Source: Lacinutrix sp. MedPE-SW (GTDB lineage: Bacteria > Bacteroidota > Bacteroidia > Flavobacteriales > Flavobacteriaceae). Taken from it: 64,000 nt of DNA. How positions within the stretch are numbered: the first letter of the stretch is position 1; each line of letters begins with the position of its first letter. Positions 27,856 to 36,477 of this stretch are shown piece by piece. The position numbers were made by a program, and so were the translations under genes. The notes below the pieces were generated by a model that made no database searches, was not told the origin of the DNA, and saw only the letters and a list, made by a program, of their open reading frames with translations. The stretch covers positions 1 to 64,000 of the forward strand of contig NZ_MPCX01000014.1 in the NCBI RefSeq assembly GCF_001874145.1, read 5' to 3'.

Positions 27856-27946
27856 GTATTAATTCGTTAGACTTTGTAGTCCCATAAAATTATTATTTAG
27901 TAAACACTATTGAAATATTTTCAATAGTAAAAAATCAATTTAAAAA

Positions 27947-29506
27947 ATGTTTAAAACATTAAAAAGCGACTTGCCTGCAAGTATCGTAGTATTTTTCGTT
28001 GCCTTACCTTTATGTTTAGGTATCGCATTAGCAAGTGGAGCGCCACTTTTTTCAGGATTAATAGCAGGAATTATTGGAGGTATTGTTGTAGGTGCATTAA
28101 GTGGATCTAAAATAGGAGTAAGTGGACCTGCAGCTGGATTAGCTGCAATTGTATTTGCTGCAATTGCGACATTAGGTTATAAAAACTTTTTAGTAGCTGT
28201 AGTTATTGCAGGAATAATTCAAATTCTTTTTGGAGTACTTAAATTAGGTATTATTGGCTATTATTTTCCGTCATCTGTAATTAAAGGAATGCTTACAGGT
28301 ATTGGAATTATAATTATTTTAAAACAAATTCCATATTTTGTAGGGTATGTTCCACCAAAAGGAGAAGGTACATTTACAGCAATTTATAATTCAATTTTAG
28401 ATATTAGTGTAGCTAATGTTACAATTGCAATTATTGGCTTATTAATTTTATTGCTTTGGCAAGAAGTATTAATAAAAAAACATAAAGTATTTAGCCTTAT
28501 TCAAGGACCATTAGTAGCTGTAATTGTTGGTATTATATTTTATGTAATATTTAAAGATAATTCAACATTAGCAATACAAGGAAAAAACTTAGTAAGTGTA
28601 CCAATTCCTGAAGATGCAGCTTCATTTTTAGCGCAATTTAGTTTTCCAAACTTTAATGCTATTACAAATCCAAAAGTATGGATTGTTGCATTCACTATAG
28701 CATTAGTAGCAAGTTTAGAAACTTTATTATGTGTAGAAGCTACAGATAAGTTAGACCCAGAAAAAAATGTAACACCTACAAATAGAGAGTTGTTTGCTCA
28801 AGGTACAGGAAACATTATTTCTGGTTTAATTGGAGGATTACCTATTACACAAGTAATTGTAAGAAGTTCTGCGAATATTCAGTCTGGTGGACGTAGTAAA
28901 ATGTCTGCTATTGTTCATGGTTTTTTCTTATTAATCTCTGTAATTTTAATTCCAAGATTATTAAATATGATTCCTTTATCTGTATTGGCAGCAATATTAT
29001 TAATCGTAGGTTATAAGTTAGCTAAGCCAGGACTTTTTAAAAAAATGTATGATTTAGGTTGGAAACAATTTATACCATTTACTGTAACCGTTTTAGGTAT
29101 TATATTTATAGATCTTCTTTGGGGAATAGGATTGGGTTTACTAGTTGGTGTAATAGTTATTTTACTAAAAAGTTACCAAAACTCTCATTTCTTACATATT
29201 GAAGATAAAAGTAACGGTAAGCATAAAATAAAAATGGAATTAGCCGAAGAAGTTACATTCTTTAACAAAGGCGCTATATTAAAAGAATTAGATAGCTTGC
29301 CTAGAGACACATATTTAGAATTTGATGTTACTAAAACAAGATATCTTGATCATGATATTGTAGAGATACTTGAAGACTTTGCTTTTAAAGCAAAAGAAAG
29401 AAATATTGACATTAAATTAATTTCTAAACGAGGTGTTGTAGAAAACCCACCAAGTTTTATAGAATTCTTTCAGCTAAGACCAAAGTCTAGTATTAGTTTA
29501 AGCTAA
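27947..29506 (+). CDS. SulP-family anion transporter 1
   Basis: A 519-residue inner-membrane transporter. Multiple helices start at residue 8. The family segment GSKIGVSGPAAGLAAIVF is present, as is the ELFAQGTGNIISGLIGGLP segment (about 283-301). A C-terminal STAS domain starts near residue 430. SulP proteins carry sulfate, bicarbonate or other anions by sodium symport or exchange. The beta-carbonic anhydrase at the end of the operon favours bicarbonate here, but sequence alone cannot settle it. Confidence 0.88.
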   Translation: MFKTLKSDLPASIVVFFVALPLCLGIALASGAPLFSGLIAGIIGGIVVGALSGSKIGVSGPAAGLAAIVFAAIATLGYKNFLVAVVIAGIIQILFGVLKLGIIGYYFPSSVIKGMLTGIGIIIILKQIPYFVGYVPPKGEGTFTAIYNSILDISVANVTIAIIGLLILLLWQEVLIKKHKVFSLIQGPLVAVIVGIIFYVIFKDNSTLAIQGKNLVSVPIPEDAASFLAQFSFPNFNAITNPKVWIVAFTIALVASLETLLCVEATDKLDPEKNVTPTNRELFAQGTGNIISGLIGGLPITQVIVRSSANIQSGGRSKMSAIVHGFFLLISVILIPRLLNMIPLSVLAAILLIVGYKLAKPGLFKKMYDLGWKQFIPFTVTVLGIIFIDLLWGIGLGLLVGVIVILLKSYQNSHFLHIEDKSNGKHKIKMELAEEVTFFNKGAILKELDSLPRDTYLEFDVTKTRYLDHDIVEILEDFAFKAKERNIDIKLISKRGVVENPPSFIEFFQLRPKSSISLS

Positions 29507-29512
29507 AATGTT

Positions 29513-30337
29513 ATGGAAAATAACAAAAGCAAAATTTTGGTACTTATCGATGTTAAAAAAAACATCGAAAGTACCTTAAAAAGCACAGTAGCTTTAGCCA
29601 ATATTATAAATGGTGAGATTACTCTTTTTTATGTAAAGAAACCAACCGATGTTGTAAATGTAGATAACCAATTATCTGCAATTCGTGGAATTAACGAAGA
29701 TTACACTTTAGTTGAATCTAAAATACAAAAAGCCGTTAATGCTATTTCTAAATCACATAACATTGCTATAAATTATAATTTTAGTTATGGTAATGTGAAA
29801 AATGAAATTATAAAGCATATAGATGAAAATAATCCAGACGCAATAGTAATAGGGAAAAGGAAAGCTAAAGCAGTGAACTTTATTGGTGATAATGTTACAA
29901 ATTATATTATTGACAATTTTAAAGGCTTAGTAATGATTGCCTCAAGGAAGAATGTTTTAGAACCTAGTAATGAATTAAACTTAGGTGTTTTAAAAACAAA
30001 TAACGATAATAAAAACTTGTTACCTCCAGATGTTTTTCTAGAGTATTCAACAAGTAAAGTGAAATCGTTTATGTTTATTAAAAATACTAATAACTCTATA
30101 GAAAAATCACCTGTTACAAATAATGACAATACAGAATATGTTTTCGAGAAAAACGAAAACGCCATAAAAAACTTGTCAAACTATATTGTTCAAAATAAAA
30201 TTAATCTTTTTTGTGTCAATAGAGAAAACAATATCAAAAAGGAAAAATCTGTATTTGTAAAAAAGGAAATTAAAAATCTAATCGATAAAATAGATGTTCC
30301 TTTATTATTTACAGATTTACGAAATCAAGTAAATTAA
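29513..30337 (+). CDS. universal stress protein family protein
   Basis: A 274-residue soluble protein. The first 140 residues have the UspA fold: KILVLIDVKKN, then ALANIINGEITLFYV and a NPDAIVIGKR strand. The canonical ATP-binding G-2x-G-9x-G(S/T) loop is not evident. The second half looks like a degenerate repeat of the fold. It lies between two transporter genes with 6-bp gaps on both sides, so it is tightly cotranscribed and may regulate the SulP proteins. That role is inference. Confidence 0.75.
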   Translation: MENNKSKILVLIDVKKNIESTLKSTVALANIINGEITLFYVKKPTDVVNVDNQLSAIRGINEDYTLVESKIQKAVNAISKSHNIAINYNFSYGNVKNEIIKHIDENNPDAIVIGKRKAKAVNFIGDNVTNYIIDNFKGLVMIASRKNVLEPSNELNLGVLKTNNDNKNLLPPDVFLEYSTSKVKSFMFIKNTNNSIEKSPVTNNDNTEYVFEKNENAIKNLSNYIVQNKINLFCVNRENNIKKEKSVFVKKEIKNLIDKIDVPLLFTDLRNQVN

Positions 30338-30343
30338 AAATAG

Positions 30344-31009
30344 ATGAAAAACAAATTAACCATAGTGCTATTAGCCGTTCTATTTGTGCCGTTTTTATCA
30401 ACAGCACAAGATAGTAATTTAGGTAATTGGCTTATTTATATAGGAAATAAAAAGCTTAATAGTAAATGGAATATCCATAACGAAATACAATACAGAAATT
30501 ACGATGCTGTTGGAGACTTAGAACAGTTGTTATTAAGAACCGGATTAGGTTATAATTTAACCGAAAATAACAACAATATTTTATTGGGCTATGGTTATAT
30601 TTTATCTGAAAATTATGTAGGTGATACTAACGAGAAAGTTTCTGTAAATGAACACAGAATTTTTCAACAATTTACAACCAAACAAAAAGTAGGAAAAGTA
30701 GGTTTAAGCCATCGTTACCGTTTTGAACAACGATTTGTAGAAGACGATTTTAAAATGCGTTTCAGGTATTTTTTAGGGTTAAATATTCCATTACAATATA
30801 AAGAAGATGGCAACAACCCATTATACCTTTCAGCATATAACGAAATCTTTTTAAATACAGAATCTTCTGTTTTCGATAGAAATAGATTGTATGGTGGTTT
30901 AGGCTATAAATTTTCAAAATCTTTAAAAATAGAATTAGGTTATATGAATCAATTTTTTGAAACATCAGGAAGAGATCAAATAAACCTAATAGCCTTTGTT
31001 AACTTTTAA
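30344..31009 (+). CDS. DUF2490 family outer-membrane protein
   Basis: A 221-residue protein. A signal peptide ends near STAQD (about 22). Amphipathic beta strands follow in the DUF2490 pattern: LGNWLIYIGNKKLNSKWNIHNEIQYR, then LSHRYRFEQRF and YLSAYNEIFLN. It ends in a strand finishing VNF, the usual terminal Phe of outer-membrane beta-barrels. Substrate unknown. Position inside the operon suggests an outer-membrane entry route or envelope partner for the transporters. Confidence 0.82.
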   Translation: MKNKLTIVLLAVLFVPFLSTAQDSNLGNWLIYIGNKKLNSKWNIHNEIQYRNYDAVGDLEQLLLRTGLGYNLTENNNNILLGYGYILSENYVGDTNEKVSVNEHRIFQQFTTKQKVGKVGLSHRYRFEQRFVEDDFKMRFRYFLGLNIPLQYKEDGNNPLYLSAYNEIFLNTESSVFDRNRLYGGLGYKFSKSLKIELGYMNQFFETSGRDQINLIAFVNF

Positions 31010-31089
31010 TAAATAATATTATTTTAATAGATAATACTTTAAAAATAAGTATATTAAAAGTAACTTTAGAAACCTAACCTTAAATAAAA

Positions 31090-32952
31090 ATGAAAAACTT
31101 TTTTTCAAACCTCAAAGGAGATGCTTTTGGCGGAATTACAGCAGGTATTGTTGCCTTGCCTTTAGCTTTAGCCTTTGGAGTTTCTTCTGGGTTAGGACCA
31201 AGTGCAGGTTTATACGGTGCTATTTTTATTAGCTTTTTTGCCGCTTTATTTGGTGGTACAAACACACAAATATCTGGTCCAACTGCTCCAATGACGGCAG
31301 TAAGTATGGTTGTAATTGCAGGAATAATTGCAGCAAACGACGGTAGTGTGGAAAAAGCATTGCCAGCAATATTAACCGTTTTTTTATTAGCAGGTTTAAT
31401 ACAAATTGGACTTGGCGCATTAGGCTTTGGTAAATACATAAAATACATACCATATCCTGTAGTTTCTGGTTTCATGACGGCAATTGGTGTAATAATATTG
31501 GTAACACAAATTTTACCTGCTATTGGGTACTACCCAAAAGAAGATGTAGAACTAGTAAGCCAATTCAATCCACAAGCCCAAGAACTTATTCTTGAGAATA
31601 TACTTAAAGAAGAAGCTGGAGAAGGTATTTTAGTGTTAGAAGATTTTCAAGAAACTATAAAAAGAGCAAAAGCCTTAACTCAAGAAGATATAGCAAAAGA
31701 GTCTCAAACACTTGCAAAATCTGCTACATCTGGAGTTATGGGAACACTAAAATCGTTACCAAGAGCAATACAAAATATTAACTGGTTAGAGCTTATTTTA
31801 GCACTATCAACCATTTTTATAGTGTATGGCTTTAAACGTATAACAACAAAAATACCAAGTGCTTTGGTCGCATTAGTTGTAGTATCTGGTATAGCTTTTG
31901 GTTTCGGATTAGATTATAGACCAATAGAAGAGATTCCATCAGGTTTACCAATTCCAAATTTAGAAATATTTACAAGCTTTTCATTAGGAGCGATTACACC
32001 ATATATTTTTACAGCAATCACATTAGCATTATTAGGTGCTATAGATTCGCTTTTAACAAGTGTAGTTGCAGATAATATGACTAAAACTAAACACAAACCA
32101 AATAAAGAATTGGTAGGTCAAGGAATTGGTAATAGTATAGGAGCAATTTTTGGAGGCATTCCAGGAGCAGGAGCAACTATTAGAACCGTTGTAAACATTA
32201 ATGCTGGAGGTAAAACAAAACTATCTGGTATGATTGCAGGCGTAATGCTATTAGTAATTTTATTAGCTCTAGGTCCAATAGCATCAAAAATTCCAGCAGC
32301 AGTATTAGCAGGAATTCTAATAACAGTTGGTATTGGTGTTATGGATTATAAAGGCTTAAAAGCAATACCTGTTTTACCAAAAGATATGAAAATCGGGCCT
32401 ATAAAATTAAGCTCAGAAGTATTAGTAATGCTAGCTGTATTAGTATTATCAACATTTTGGAACTTAGTTTACGCCGTTGGTATTGGTTTAGTAATTGCAT
32501 CTTTATTGTTTATGAAAAAAATAGGAGATTTAACAGCTAAAAGAAGCGATGTTAAGTCTCTTAAAGAAGAAGCTTGGGCAGACGAAGTTGGGTTTCCAGT
32601 AAGGTTAAAAGAAGAAGTGTTTATAAAACACGTAAAAGGACCATTGTTTTTTGGCTCAACAAGCGAGTTTCAAGCATTATCCAAACAAATACCTAATACA
32701 GCAAAAACAGTAGTAATACGCTTGGGTAGAATGCAGTATATGGACCAATCTGGATTATACGCAATGGAAGATGTTATAGTAGATTTAAAAAAGCAAAACA
32801 TGAATGTGCTCTTTGTAAATTTACTAAAACAACCACGCTATATGATGGAGCGAATAGAAATAATACCAAATTTAGTACCAGCAAAACATATATTTAAAGA
32901 TTTTGATTCTTGCTTACATTGGGTTAAAAACAATGTAGAAGATAAATATTAA
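31090..32952 (+). CDS. SulP-family anion transporter 2 with soluble insertion
   Basis: A 620-residue transporter, about 100 residues longer than the first SulP protein in this operon. The membrane domain carries TQISGPTAPMTAVSMVV and an ELVGQGIGNSIGAIFGGIPG motif. A C-terminal STAS domain lies at about 500-610 (VIRLGRMQYMDQSGLYAMED). The extra length is a charged, helical insertion at about residues 148-230, which interrupts the membrane helices. It is followed 54 bp later by the beta-carbonic anhydrase gene, an arrangement seen for bicarbonate-type SulP proteins. Confidence 0.9.
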   Translation: MKNFFSNLKGDAFGGITAGIVALPLALAFGVSSGLGPSAGLYGAIFISFFAALFGGTNTQISGPTAPMTAVSMVVIAGIIAANDGSVEKALPAILTVFLLAGLIQIGLGALGFGKYIKYIPYPVVSGFMTAIGVIILVTQILPAIGYYPKEDVELVSQFNPQAQELILENILKEEAGEGILVLEDFQETIKRAKALTQEDIAKESQTLAKSATSGVMGTLKSLPRAIQNINWLELILALSTIFIVYGFKRITTKIPSALVALVVVSGIAFGFGLDYRPIEEIPSGLPIPNLEIFTSFSLGAITPYIFTAITLALLGAIDSLLTSVVADNMTKTKHKPNKELVGQGIGNSIGAIFGGIPGAGATIRTVVNINAGGKTKLSGMIAGVMLLVILLALGPIASKIPAAVLAGILITVGIGVMDYKGLKAIPVLPKDMKIGPIKLSSEVLVMLAVLVLSTFWNLVYAVGIGLVIASLLFMKKIGDLTAKRSDVKSLKEEAWADEVGFPVRLKEEVFIKHVKGPLFFGSTSEFQALSKQIPNTAKTVVIRLGRMQYMDQSGLYAMEDVIVDLKKQNMNVLFVNLLKQPRYMMERIEIIPNLVPAKHIFKDFDSCLHWVKNNVEDKY

Positions 32953-32976
32953 AAAAAATAAGTTAAATCAATTTTT

Positions 32977-32990
32977 CGCTTTCGCGGAAG
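32977..32990. repeat. palindromic word CGCTTTCGCGGAAG between SulP2 and carbonic anhydrase genes
   Basis: CGCTTTCGCGGAAG flanked by A/T-tracts (TTTTT before, AAAAA after) forms a near-perfect dyad, 17 bp before the carbonic anhydrase ATG. It belongs to the same word family as 23975-23990. Confidence 0.7.
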
Positions 32991-33006
32991 AAAAATATTA
33001 ATTAAA

Positions 33007-33636
33007 ATGAAAAACACAGCAATAACAAAACAAGTACAAGACACATTAACACCAGATAACGTATTACAAGATTTATTAGAAGGAAACAAGAGATTTACAT
33101 CAGGAGATTCTCAAGCAGTAGATAACTCAGCATTAATATCACAAACTACAGGAGGTCAGCACCCAAAAGCAGTAGTACTTTCTTGTATAGATTCTCGTGT
33201 TCCAGTAGAAACAGTTTTAGACCAAGCAATAGGAGATATATTTGTATCTAGAGTAGCCGGAAACTTTGAAAACACAGACATTTTAGGAAGCTTAGAATAC
33301 TCATGTAAAGTAGCAGGAAGTAAATTAGTACTAGTTTTAGGTCATGAAGCTTGTGGAGCAGTAAAAGCAGCTTGCGATGGTGTAGAATTAGGAAACATTA
33401 CACACTTACTAAGCAACATTTTACCAGCAGTACATAAAAGTGCAGAAGAAGTTGAAGGTGAAGCAAACTCATCAAATAAAGCATTTGTAGCTAAAACCGT
33501 AGAAAACAATGTACAATTAACAATAAACCGCATAAGAGAAAAAAGCCCAATCTTAAAAGAAATGGAAGATAATGGCGAAATTAAAATTGTAGGAGGTGTT
33601 TACAGTTTACAATCTGGAAAAGTAGAAATGCTTTAA
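33007..33636 (+). CDS. can: beta-carbonic anhydrase
   Basis: A 209-residue beta-class carbonic anhydrase interconverting CO2 and bicarbonate. The zinc ligands Cys60, His113 and Cys116 and the Asp62-Arg64 dyad are all present (SCIDSRVP and GHEACGA motifs). No signal peptide, so cytosolic. It is the last gene of the SulP operon, and bicarbonate taken up by SulP would be equilibrated or supplied to carboxylases. A terminator follows directly. Confidence 0.95.
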   Translation: MKNTAITKQVQDTLTPDNVLQDLLEGNKRFTSGDSQAVDNSALISQTTGGQHPKAVVLSCIDSRVPVETVLDQAIGDIFVSRVAGNFENTDILGSLEYSCKVAGSKLVLVLGHEACGAVKAACDGVELGNITHLLSNILPAVHKSAEEVEGEANSSNKAFVAKTVENNVQLTINRIREKSPILKEMEDNGEIKIVGGVYSLQSGKVEML

Positions 33637-33656
33637 TAAAATTAAACTAAAAATAT

Positions 33657-33695
33657 AACCTGCATTTGTTTAATAAAAACGGTGCAGGTTTTTTT
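33657..33695 (+). terminator. terminator between carbonic anhydrase and cvpA genes
   Basis: AACCTGCA and TGCAGGTT form the stem with an 18-nt loop, followed by TTTTT. The T-tract reaches the stop codon of the convergent cvpA gene. Confidence 0.8.
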
Positions 33696-34224
33696 ATGCC
33701 TCAGTTTCAGTTTCTAAATCTTCATTTATAGAATCTTCAGTTTCAGCCTTAATAATATTAGGGAATAATATAGGAGCAATAGATTTTACAGGCTCATAAA
33801 GTATAGAATCCTCAATATGCTCTTCATCTATAAACGTAATTGTATTGTTCATTTTATTAAACACAATTAATAAAATACTTAAAATTAGCCCAATTTTAAG
33901 CGCACCAAAAACACCACCTAAAAGCTTATTTAAAATACCTAAAGCAGCAAAATCTGCAAGTTTAGTAAGGGCTTTACCTGCTAAAGAAATAACAACTATT
34001 ATAATTACAAAAGTAATAGCAAAAGCAGTAATATTAATTGTTTTTTCTGTCCATTCTGTACCTTCCTCAAGAAATTCAGCAACAAAATAACTAAAGTGAA
34101 TGGCACCATAAACACCAGCAACTAAAGCAACCAAAGAAGCAACTTCAACAAAAAGACCTTTTAAAAAACCACGAACTAAGCCAAATAAAAGCAAAGCACC
34201 TAAAACAATATCAATAACAGCCAT
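33694..34224 (-). CDS. cvpA: CvpA family membrane protein
   Basis: A 176-residue inner-membrane protein. Four hydrophobic segments lie in the first 125 residues: DIVLGALLLFGLVRGFLKG (the CvpA signature), then LVALVAGVYGAIHF and ITAFAITFVIIIVVISL, with an LLGGVFGALKIGLILSILLIV helix last. An acidic, soluble tail follows. CvpA proteins are linked to colicin V production and envelope integrity. It is divergent from the next gene with promoters only 3 bp apart. Confidence 0.88.
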   Translation of the reverse strand: MAVIDIVLGALLLFGLVRGFLKGLFVEVASLVALVAGVYGAIHFSYFVAEFLEEGTEWTEKTINITAFAITFVIIIVVISLAGKALTKLADFAALGILNKLLGGVFGALKIGLILSILLIVFNKMNNTITFIDEEHIEDSILYEPVKSIAPILFPNIIKAETEDSINEDLETETEA

Positions 34225-34240
34225 AATAATACAATTTCAA

Positions 34241-34248
34241 CAAATATA
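34241..34248 (-). promoter_or_regulatory. -7 element of cvpA
   Basis: TATATTTG on the minus strand matches TAnnTTTG exactly, 17 bp before the cvpA start. Confidence 0.6.
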
Positions 34249-34251
34249 AAC

Positions 34252-34259
34252 TAACTTTG
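34252..34259 (+). promoter_or_regulatory. -7 element of the 118-residue protein gene
   Basis: TAACTTTG matches TAnnTTTG exactly, 32 bp before the ATG at 34292. Only three bases separate it from the oppositely directed cvpA element. Confidence 0.6.
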
Positions 34260-34291
34260 CAACTTTCAAACTTTATACATTTAACTTATAC

Positions 34292-34648
34292 ATGTCAAGA
34301 GATCAAGAATTAAAAGAACGATGGAGCCTGGTAGTAGAAAAACTCTCTAACCAATTTGCAGATGGAGAAACTCTAGATTTAGACGCTATAATTTATCTTA
34401 TAGGTGTGCAAGAACTAGGGCAACTAGACCGTAAATTTAAAAAAGACCATAAATTAGACTTAATGCATATAGCAATATGCAAACTATTAACACCTTACGG
34501 CTATTATGAATTCGATTTTGTAGATAAAGACGGCTGGCCACACTACAAAGTAAAAGAACAATTACCAAGCCTAAAAGCAGGAGAACAAAGTGTTTTAATG
34601 AAAGAAGCTATAGTTAATTACTTTATAGAAACAGAATATATTCAATAA
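34292..34648 (+). CDS. conserved small cytosolic protein, function unknown
   Basis: A 118-residue acidic/helical protein with no signal peptide. It has a DAIIYLIGVQELGQ helix, a KFKKDHKLDLMHIAICKLL helix and a GYYEFDFVDKDGWPHY strand pair. Such single-domain proteins are widespread in flavobacteria with no assigned function as far as I know. The exact -7 box upstream and good composition support a real gene. It precedes pheS but a repeat element lies between them. Confidence 0.65.
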   Translation: MSRDQELKERWSLVVEKLSNQFADGETLDLDAIIYLIGVQELGQLDRKFKKDHKLDLMHIAICKLLTPYGYYEFDFVDKDGWPHYKVKEQLPSLKAGEQSVLMKEAIVNYFIETEYIQ

Positions 34649-34652
34649 ATTA

Positions 34653-34745
34653 GGGCGTTACCCAAAGGTCGCGCTCTCGGCAGTCGCTTTTAATTTGCTT
34701 TAAGGCAAATAAAAGAGCTTCAACAAATGCCTCCATCGCTAACGC
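34653..34745 (-). repeat. interspersed repeat copy A (GCGTTAGCGAT ... GGTAACGCCC)
   Basis: On the minus strand this 93-bp segment begins GCGTTAGCGATGGAGGCA and ends GCGCGACCTTTGGGTAACGCCC. Its centre is a hairpin (CTTTTAATTTGC at 34687-34698 with GCAAATAAAAG at 34705-34715). The ends match those of the copy at 52138-52221, while the centres differ. Confidence 0.85.
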
Positions 34746-34763
34746 AAATCACGATAAAATTCA

Positions 34764-34771
34764 TAAATTTG
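34764..34771 (+). promoter_or_regulatory. -7 element of pheS
   Basis: TAAATTTG matches TAnnTTTG exactly, 41 bp before the pheS ATG and just after the repeat element. Confidence 0.6.
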
Positions 34772-34812
34772 CCAATCATTTAGATACTGAAATAAATTCA
34801 GCATAAAAGATT

Positions 34813-35832
34813 ATGATAGATAAGATAAAAGAGCTTATAGCAGAAGCAGAGGCTTTTAAAGCACAAACAATAGAAGAAGTAGAAGCTTTTAGAATTCAAT
34901 ATTTAGGAAAAAAAGGCTTATTAAACGATTTTTTTGCAGAGTTTAAAAATGTAGCCAATGACCAGAAAAAGGAATTTGGACAAGCAATAAACCAGTTAAA
35001 AACTACAGCTCAAGAAAAAGTAAATACTCTAAAAAGTGAGTTAGAGAATACTACTCAAGATGTAAGCGATTATGGCGATTTATCTAAGCCTGGAGCACCT
35101 GTAGAAATAGGAGCGCGTCACCCAATTTCTTTAGTAAAAAATCAAATTATAAATATCTTTTCTCAAATAGGTTTTAACGTAAGCGAAGGACCAGAAATAG
35201 AAGACGATTGGCATAATTTTACAGCATTAAACTTACCAGAATATCATCCGGCAAGAGATATGCAGGATACCTTTTTTATTCAAACCGATCCAGATATTTT
35301 ATTACGTACCCATACAAGTTCTGTACAAGTACGTTATATGGAAAATAACCAACCACCAATTCGAACAATATCACCAGGTAGAGTATATAGAAACGAAGCT
35401 ATATCGGCACGTTCTCACTGTTTTTTCCACCAAGTAGAAGGATTGTACATAGATAAAGACGTTAGTTTTGCAGATTTAAAACAAACACTTCAATATTTTA
35501 CAACCGAGCTTTTTGGGAAATCTAAAATACGTTTACGTCCTTCATATTTCCCATTTACAGAACCAAGTGCAGAGGTCGATGTTTATTGGGGATTAGAAAC
35601 CGAAGTAGATTATAAAATTACTAAAGGCACAGGTTGGTTAGAAATAATGGGCTGTGGTATGGTAGATCCTAATGTATTAGAAAACTGTGGTATCGATTCT
35701 AAAGAATACTCTGGTTTTGCTTTCGGTATGGGAATAGATCGTATTGCAATGCTTTTACACCAAATAGGAGATATTAGATTATTAAGTGAAAATAATATTA
35801 GATTTTTAGAGCAATTTAAATCTGCTTTATAA
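34813..35832 (+). CDS. pheS: phenylalanyl-tRNA synthetase alpha subunit
   Basis: A 339-residue class II aminoacyl-tRNA synthetase subunit. An N-terminal coiled coil (about 1-85) binds tRNA-Phe. The catalytic core has motif 2 around [22 protein letters not shown] and motif 3 [14 protein letters not shown]. Length is normal. It works as an alpha2-beta2 enzyme with PheT, which is not adjacent here, as in many Bacteroidetes. A strong terminator follows. Confidence 0.97.
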   Translation: MIDKIKELIAEAEAFKAQTIEEVEAFRIQYLGKKGLLNDFFAEFKNVANDQKKEFGQAINQLKTTAQEKVNTLKSELENTTQDVSDYGDLSKPGAPVEIGARHPISLVKNQIINIFSQIGFNVSEGPEIEDDWHNFTALNLPEYHPARDMQDTFFIQTDPDILLRTHTSSVQVRYMENNQPPIRTISPGRVYRNEAISARSHCFFHQVEGLYIDKDVSFADLKQTLQYFTTELFGKSKIRLRPSYFPFTEPSAEVDVYWGLETEVDYKITKGTGWLEIMGCGMVDPNVLENCGIDSKEYSGFAFGMGIDRIAMLLHQIGDIRLLSENNIRFLEQFKSAL

Positions 35833-35858
35833 AATTCTATATTAAGTACATACAATTA

Positions 35859-35887
35859 AAAGCCAACTGTTAACAGTTGGCTTTTTT
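35859..35887 (+). terminator. terminator of pheS
   Basis: AAAGCCAACTG and CAGTTGGCTTT form an 11-bp stem with a TTAA loop, followed by Ts. Confidence 0.9.
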
Positions 35888-35910
35888 ATTTAACAACACT
35901 TTAACTTCGT

Positions 35911-35934
35911 TTAGTTCGGTTTGTTCCGAACTAA
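35911..35934. promoter_or_regulatory. putative operator of the GbsR/MarR-type regulator
   Basis: A perfect 9-bp inverted repeat, TTAGTTCGG-N6-CCGAACTAA, lies directly upstream of the -7 box at 35939 and 39 bp before the regulator start. Its position over the -33 region fits autorepression of the efflux operon. Confidence 0.65.
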
Positions 35935-35938
35935 GTTT

Positions 35939-35946
35939 TATTTTTG
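35939..35946 (+). promoter_or_regulatory. -7 element of the RND efflux operon
   Basis: TATTTTTG matches TAnnTTTG exactly, 26 bp before the ATG of the regulator gene and 4 bp after the palindrome. Confidence 0.65.
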
Positions 35947-35972
35947 CCGTGTAATTATTAAAATAAGTAATA

Positions 35973-36473
35973 ATGACGAAAGAAATATGCAGTAAAAAAA
36001 TGGCACTTGTAGAAAAGCTTGGCGTCCATTTAGAAAATAGAAATAATATAGCACCTGTTGCAGCACGTATAATGGCTTACATAATTTTAACAGGAAGACG
36101 AGGTACAACTTTCGATGAGATGGTTGAAGTTTTATGCGCAAGTAAAAGCACTATTTCTACGCATTTAAATCATTTACAAGATTTAAAAAAAATAGAATAC
36201 TTCACTAAAACAGGTGACCGTAAAAAATACTTTGTAATTAATAAAGATTCTGTATTCAACCATATAGATACTATGATTGAAGAGTGGGAATCTGTTAAGG
36301 CGCTTCATCTTGAAATGAAAGCTTATAAAGAAGCTATTAATGAGCAGACAACAGATGAAGAAGAAAAATTCGATCTAACCTTTCATATAAATTATCTCAA
36401 ATTTATTGCAAGTGCTTCGGCATCTATGAAAGAACTAAAAGAAAACTTAATAAAAAACAAATTCAACCTTTAG
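35973..36473 (+). CDS. GbsR/MarR-family transcriptional regulator
   Basis: A 166-residue regulator with a winged helix-turn-helix. ARIMAYIILTGRRGTTFDEMVEVL leads into the recognition helix CASKSTISTHLNHLQDL, then the wing YFTKTGDRKKYF. A long C-terminal dimerisation helix follows. It is the first gene of the RND efflux operon and ends 4 bp before the adaptor gene. The perfect palindrome in its promoter suggests that it controls its own operon, perhaps relieved by a pump substrate. Confidence 0.85.
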   Translation: MTKEICSKKMALVEKLGVHLENRNNIAPVAARIMAYIILTGRRGTTFDEMVEVLCASKSTISTHLNHLQDLKKIEYFTKTGDRKKYFVINKDSVFNHIDTMIEEWESVKALHLEMKAYKEAINEQTTDEEEKFDLTFHINYLKFIASASASMKELKENLIKNKFNL

Positions 36474-36477
36474 AATA

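Noticed and set aside
31080-31475. 131-residue open frame antisense to SulP2
   Set aside because: Fully inside a well-supported gene, Pro/Ala-rich by codon complement, no promoter or start context.
34653-34745. tRNA or small structured RNA gene
   Set aside because: No cloverleaf; the same conserved ends recur at 52138-52221 with a different centre, which fits an interspersed repeat better.
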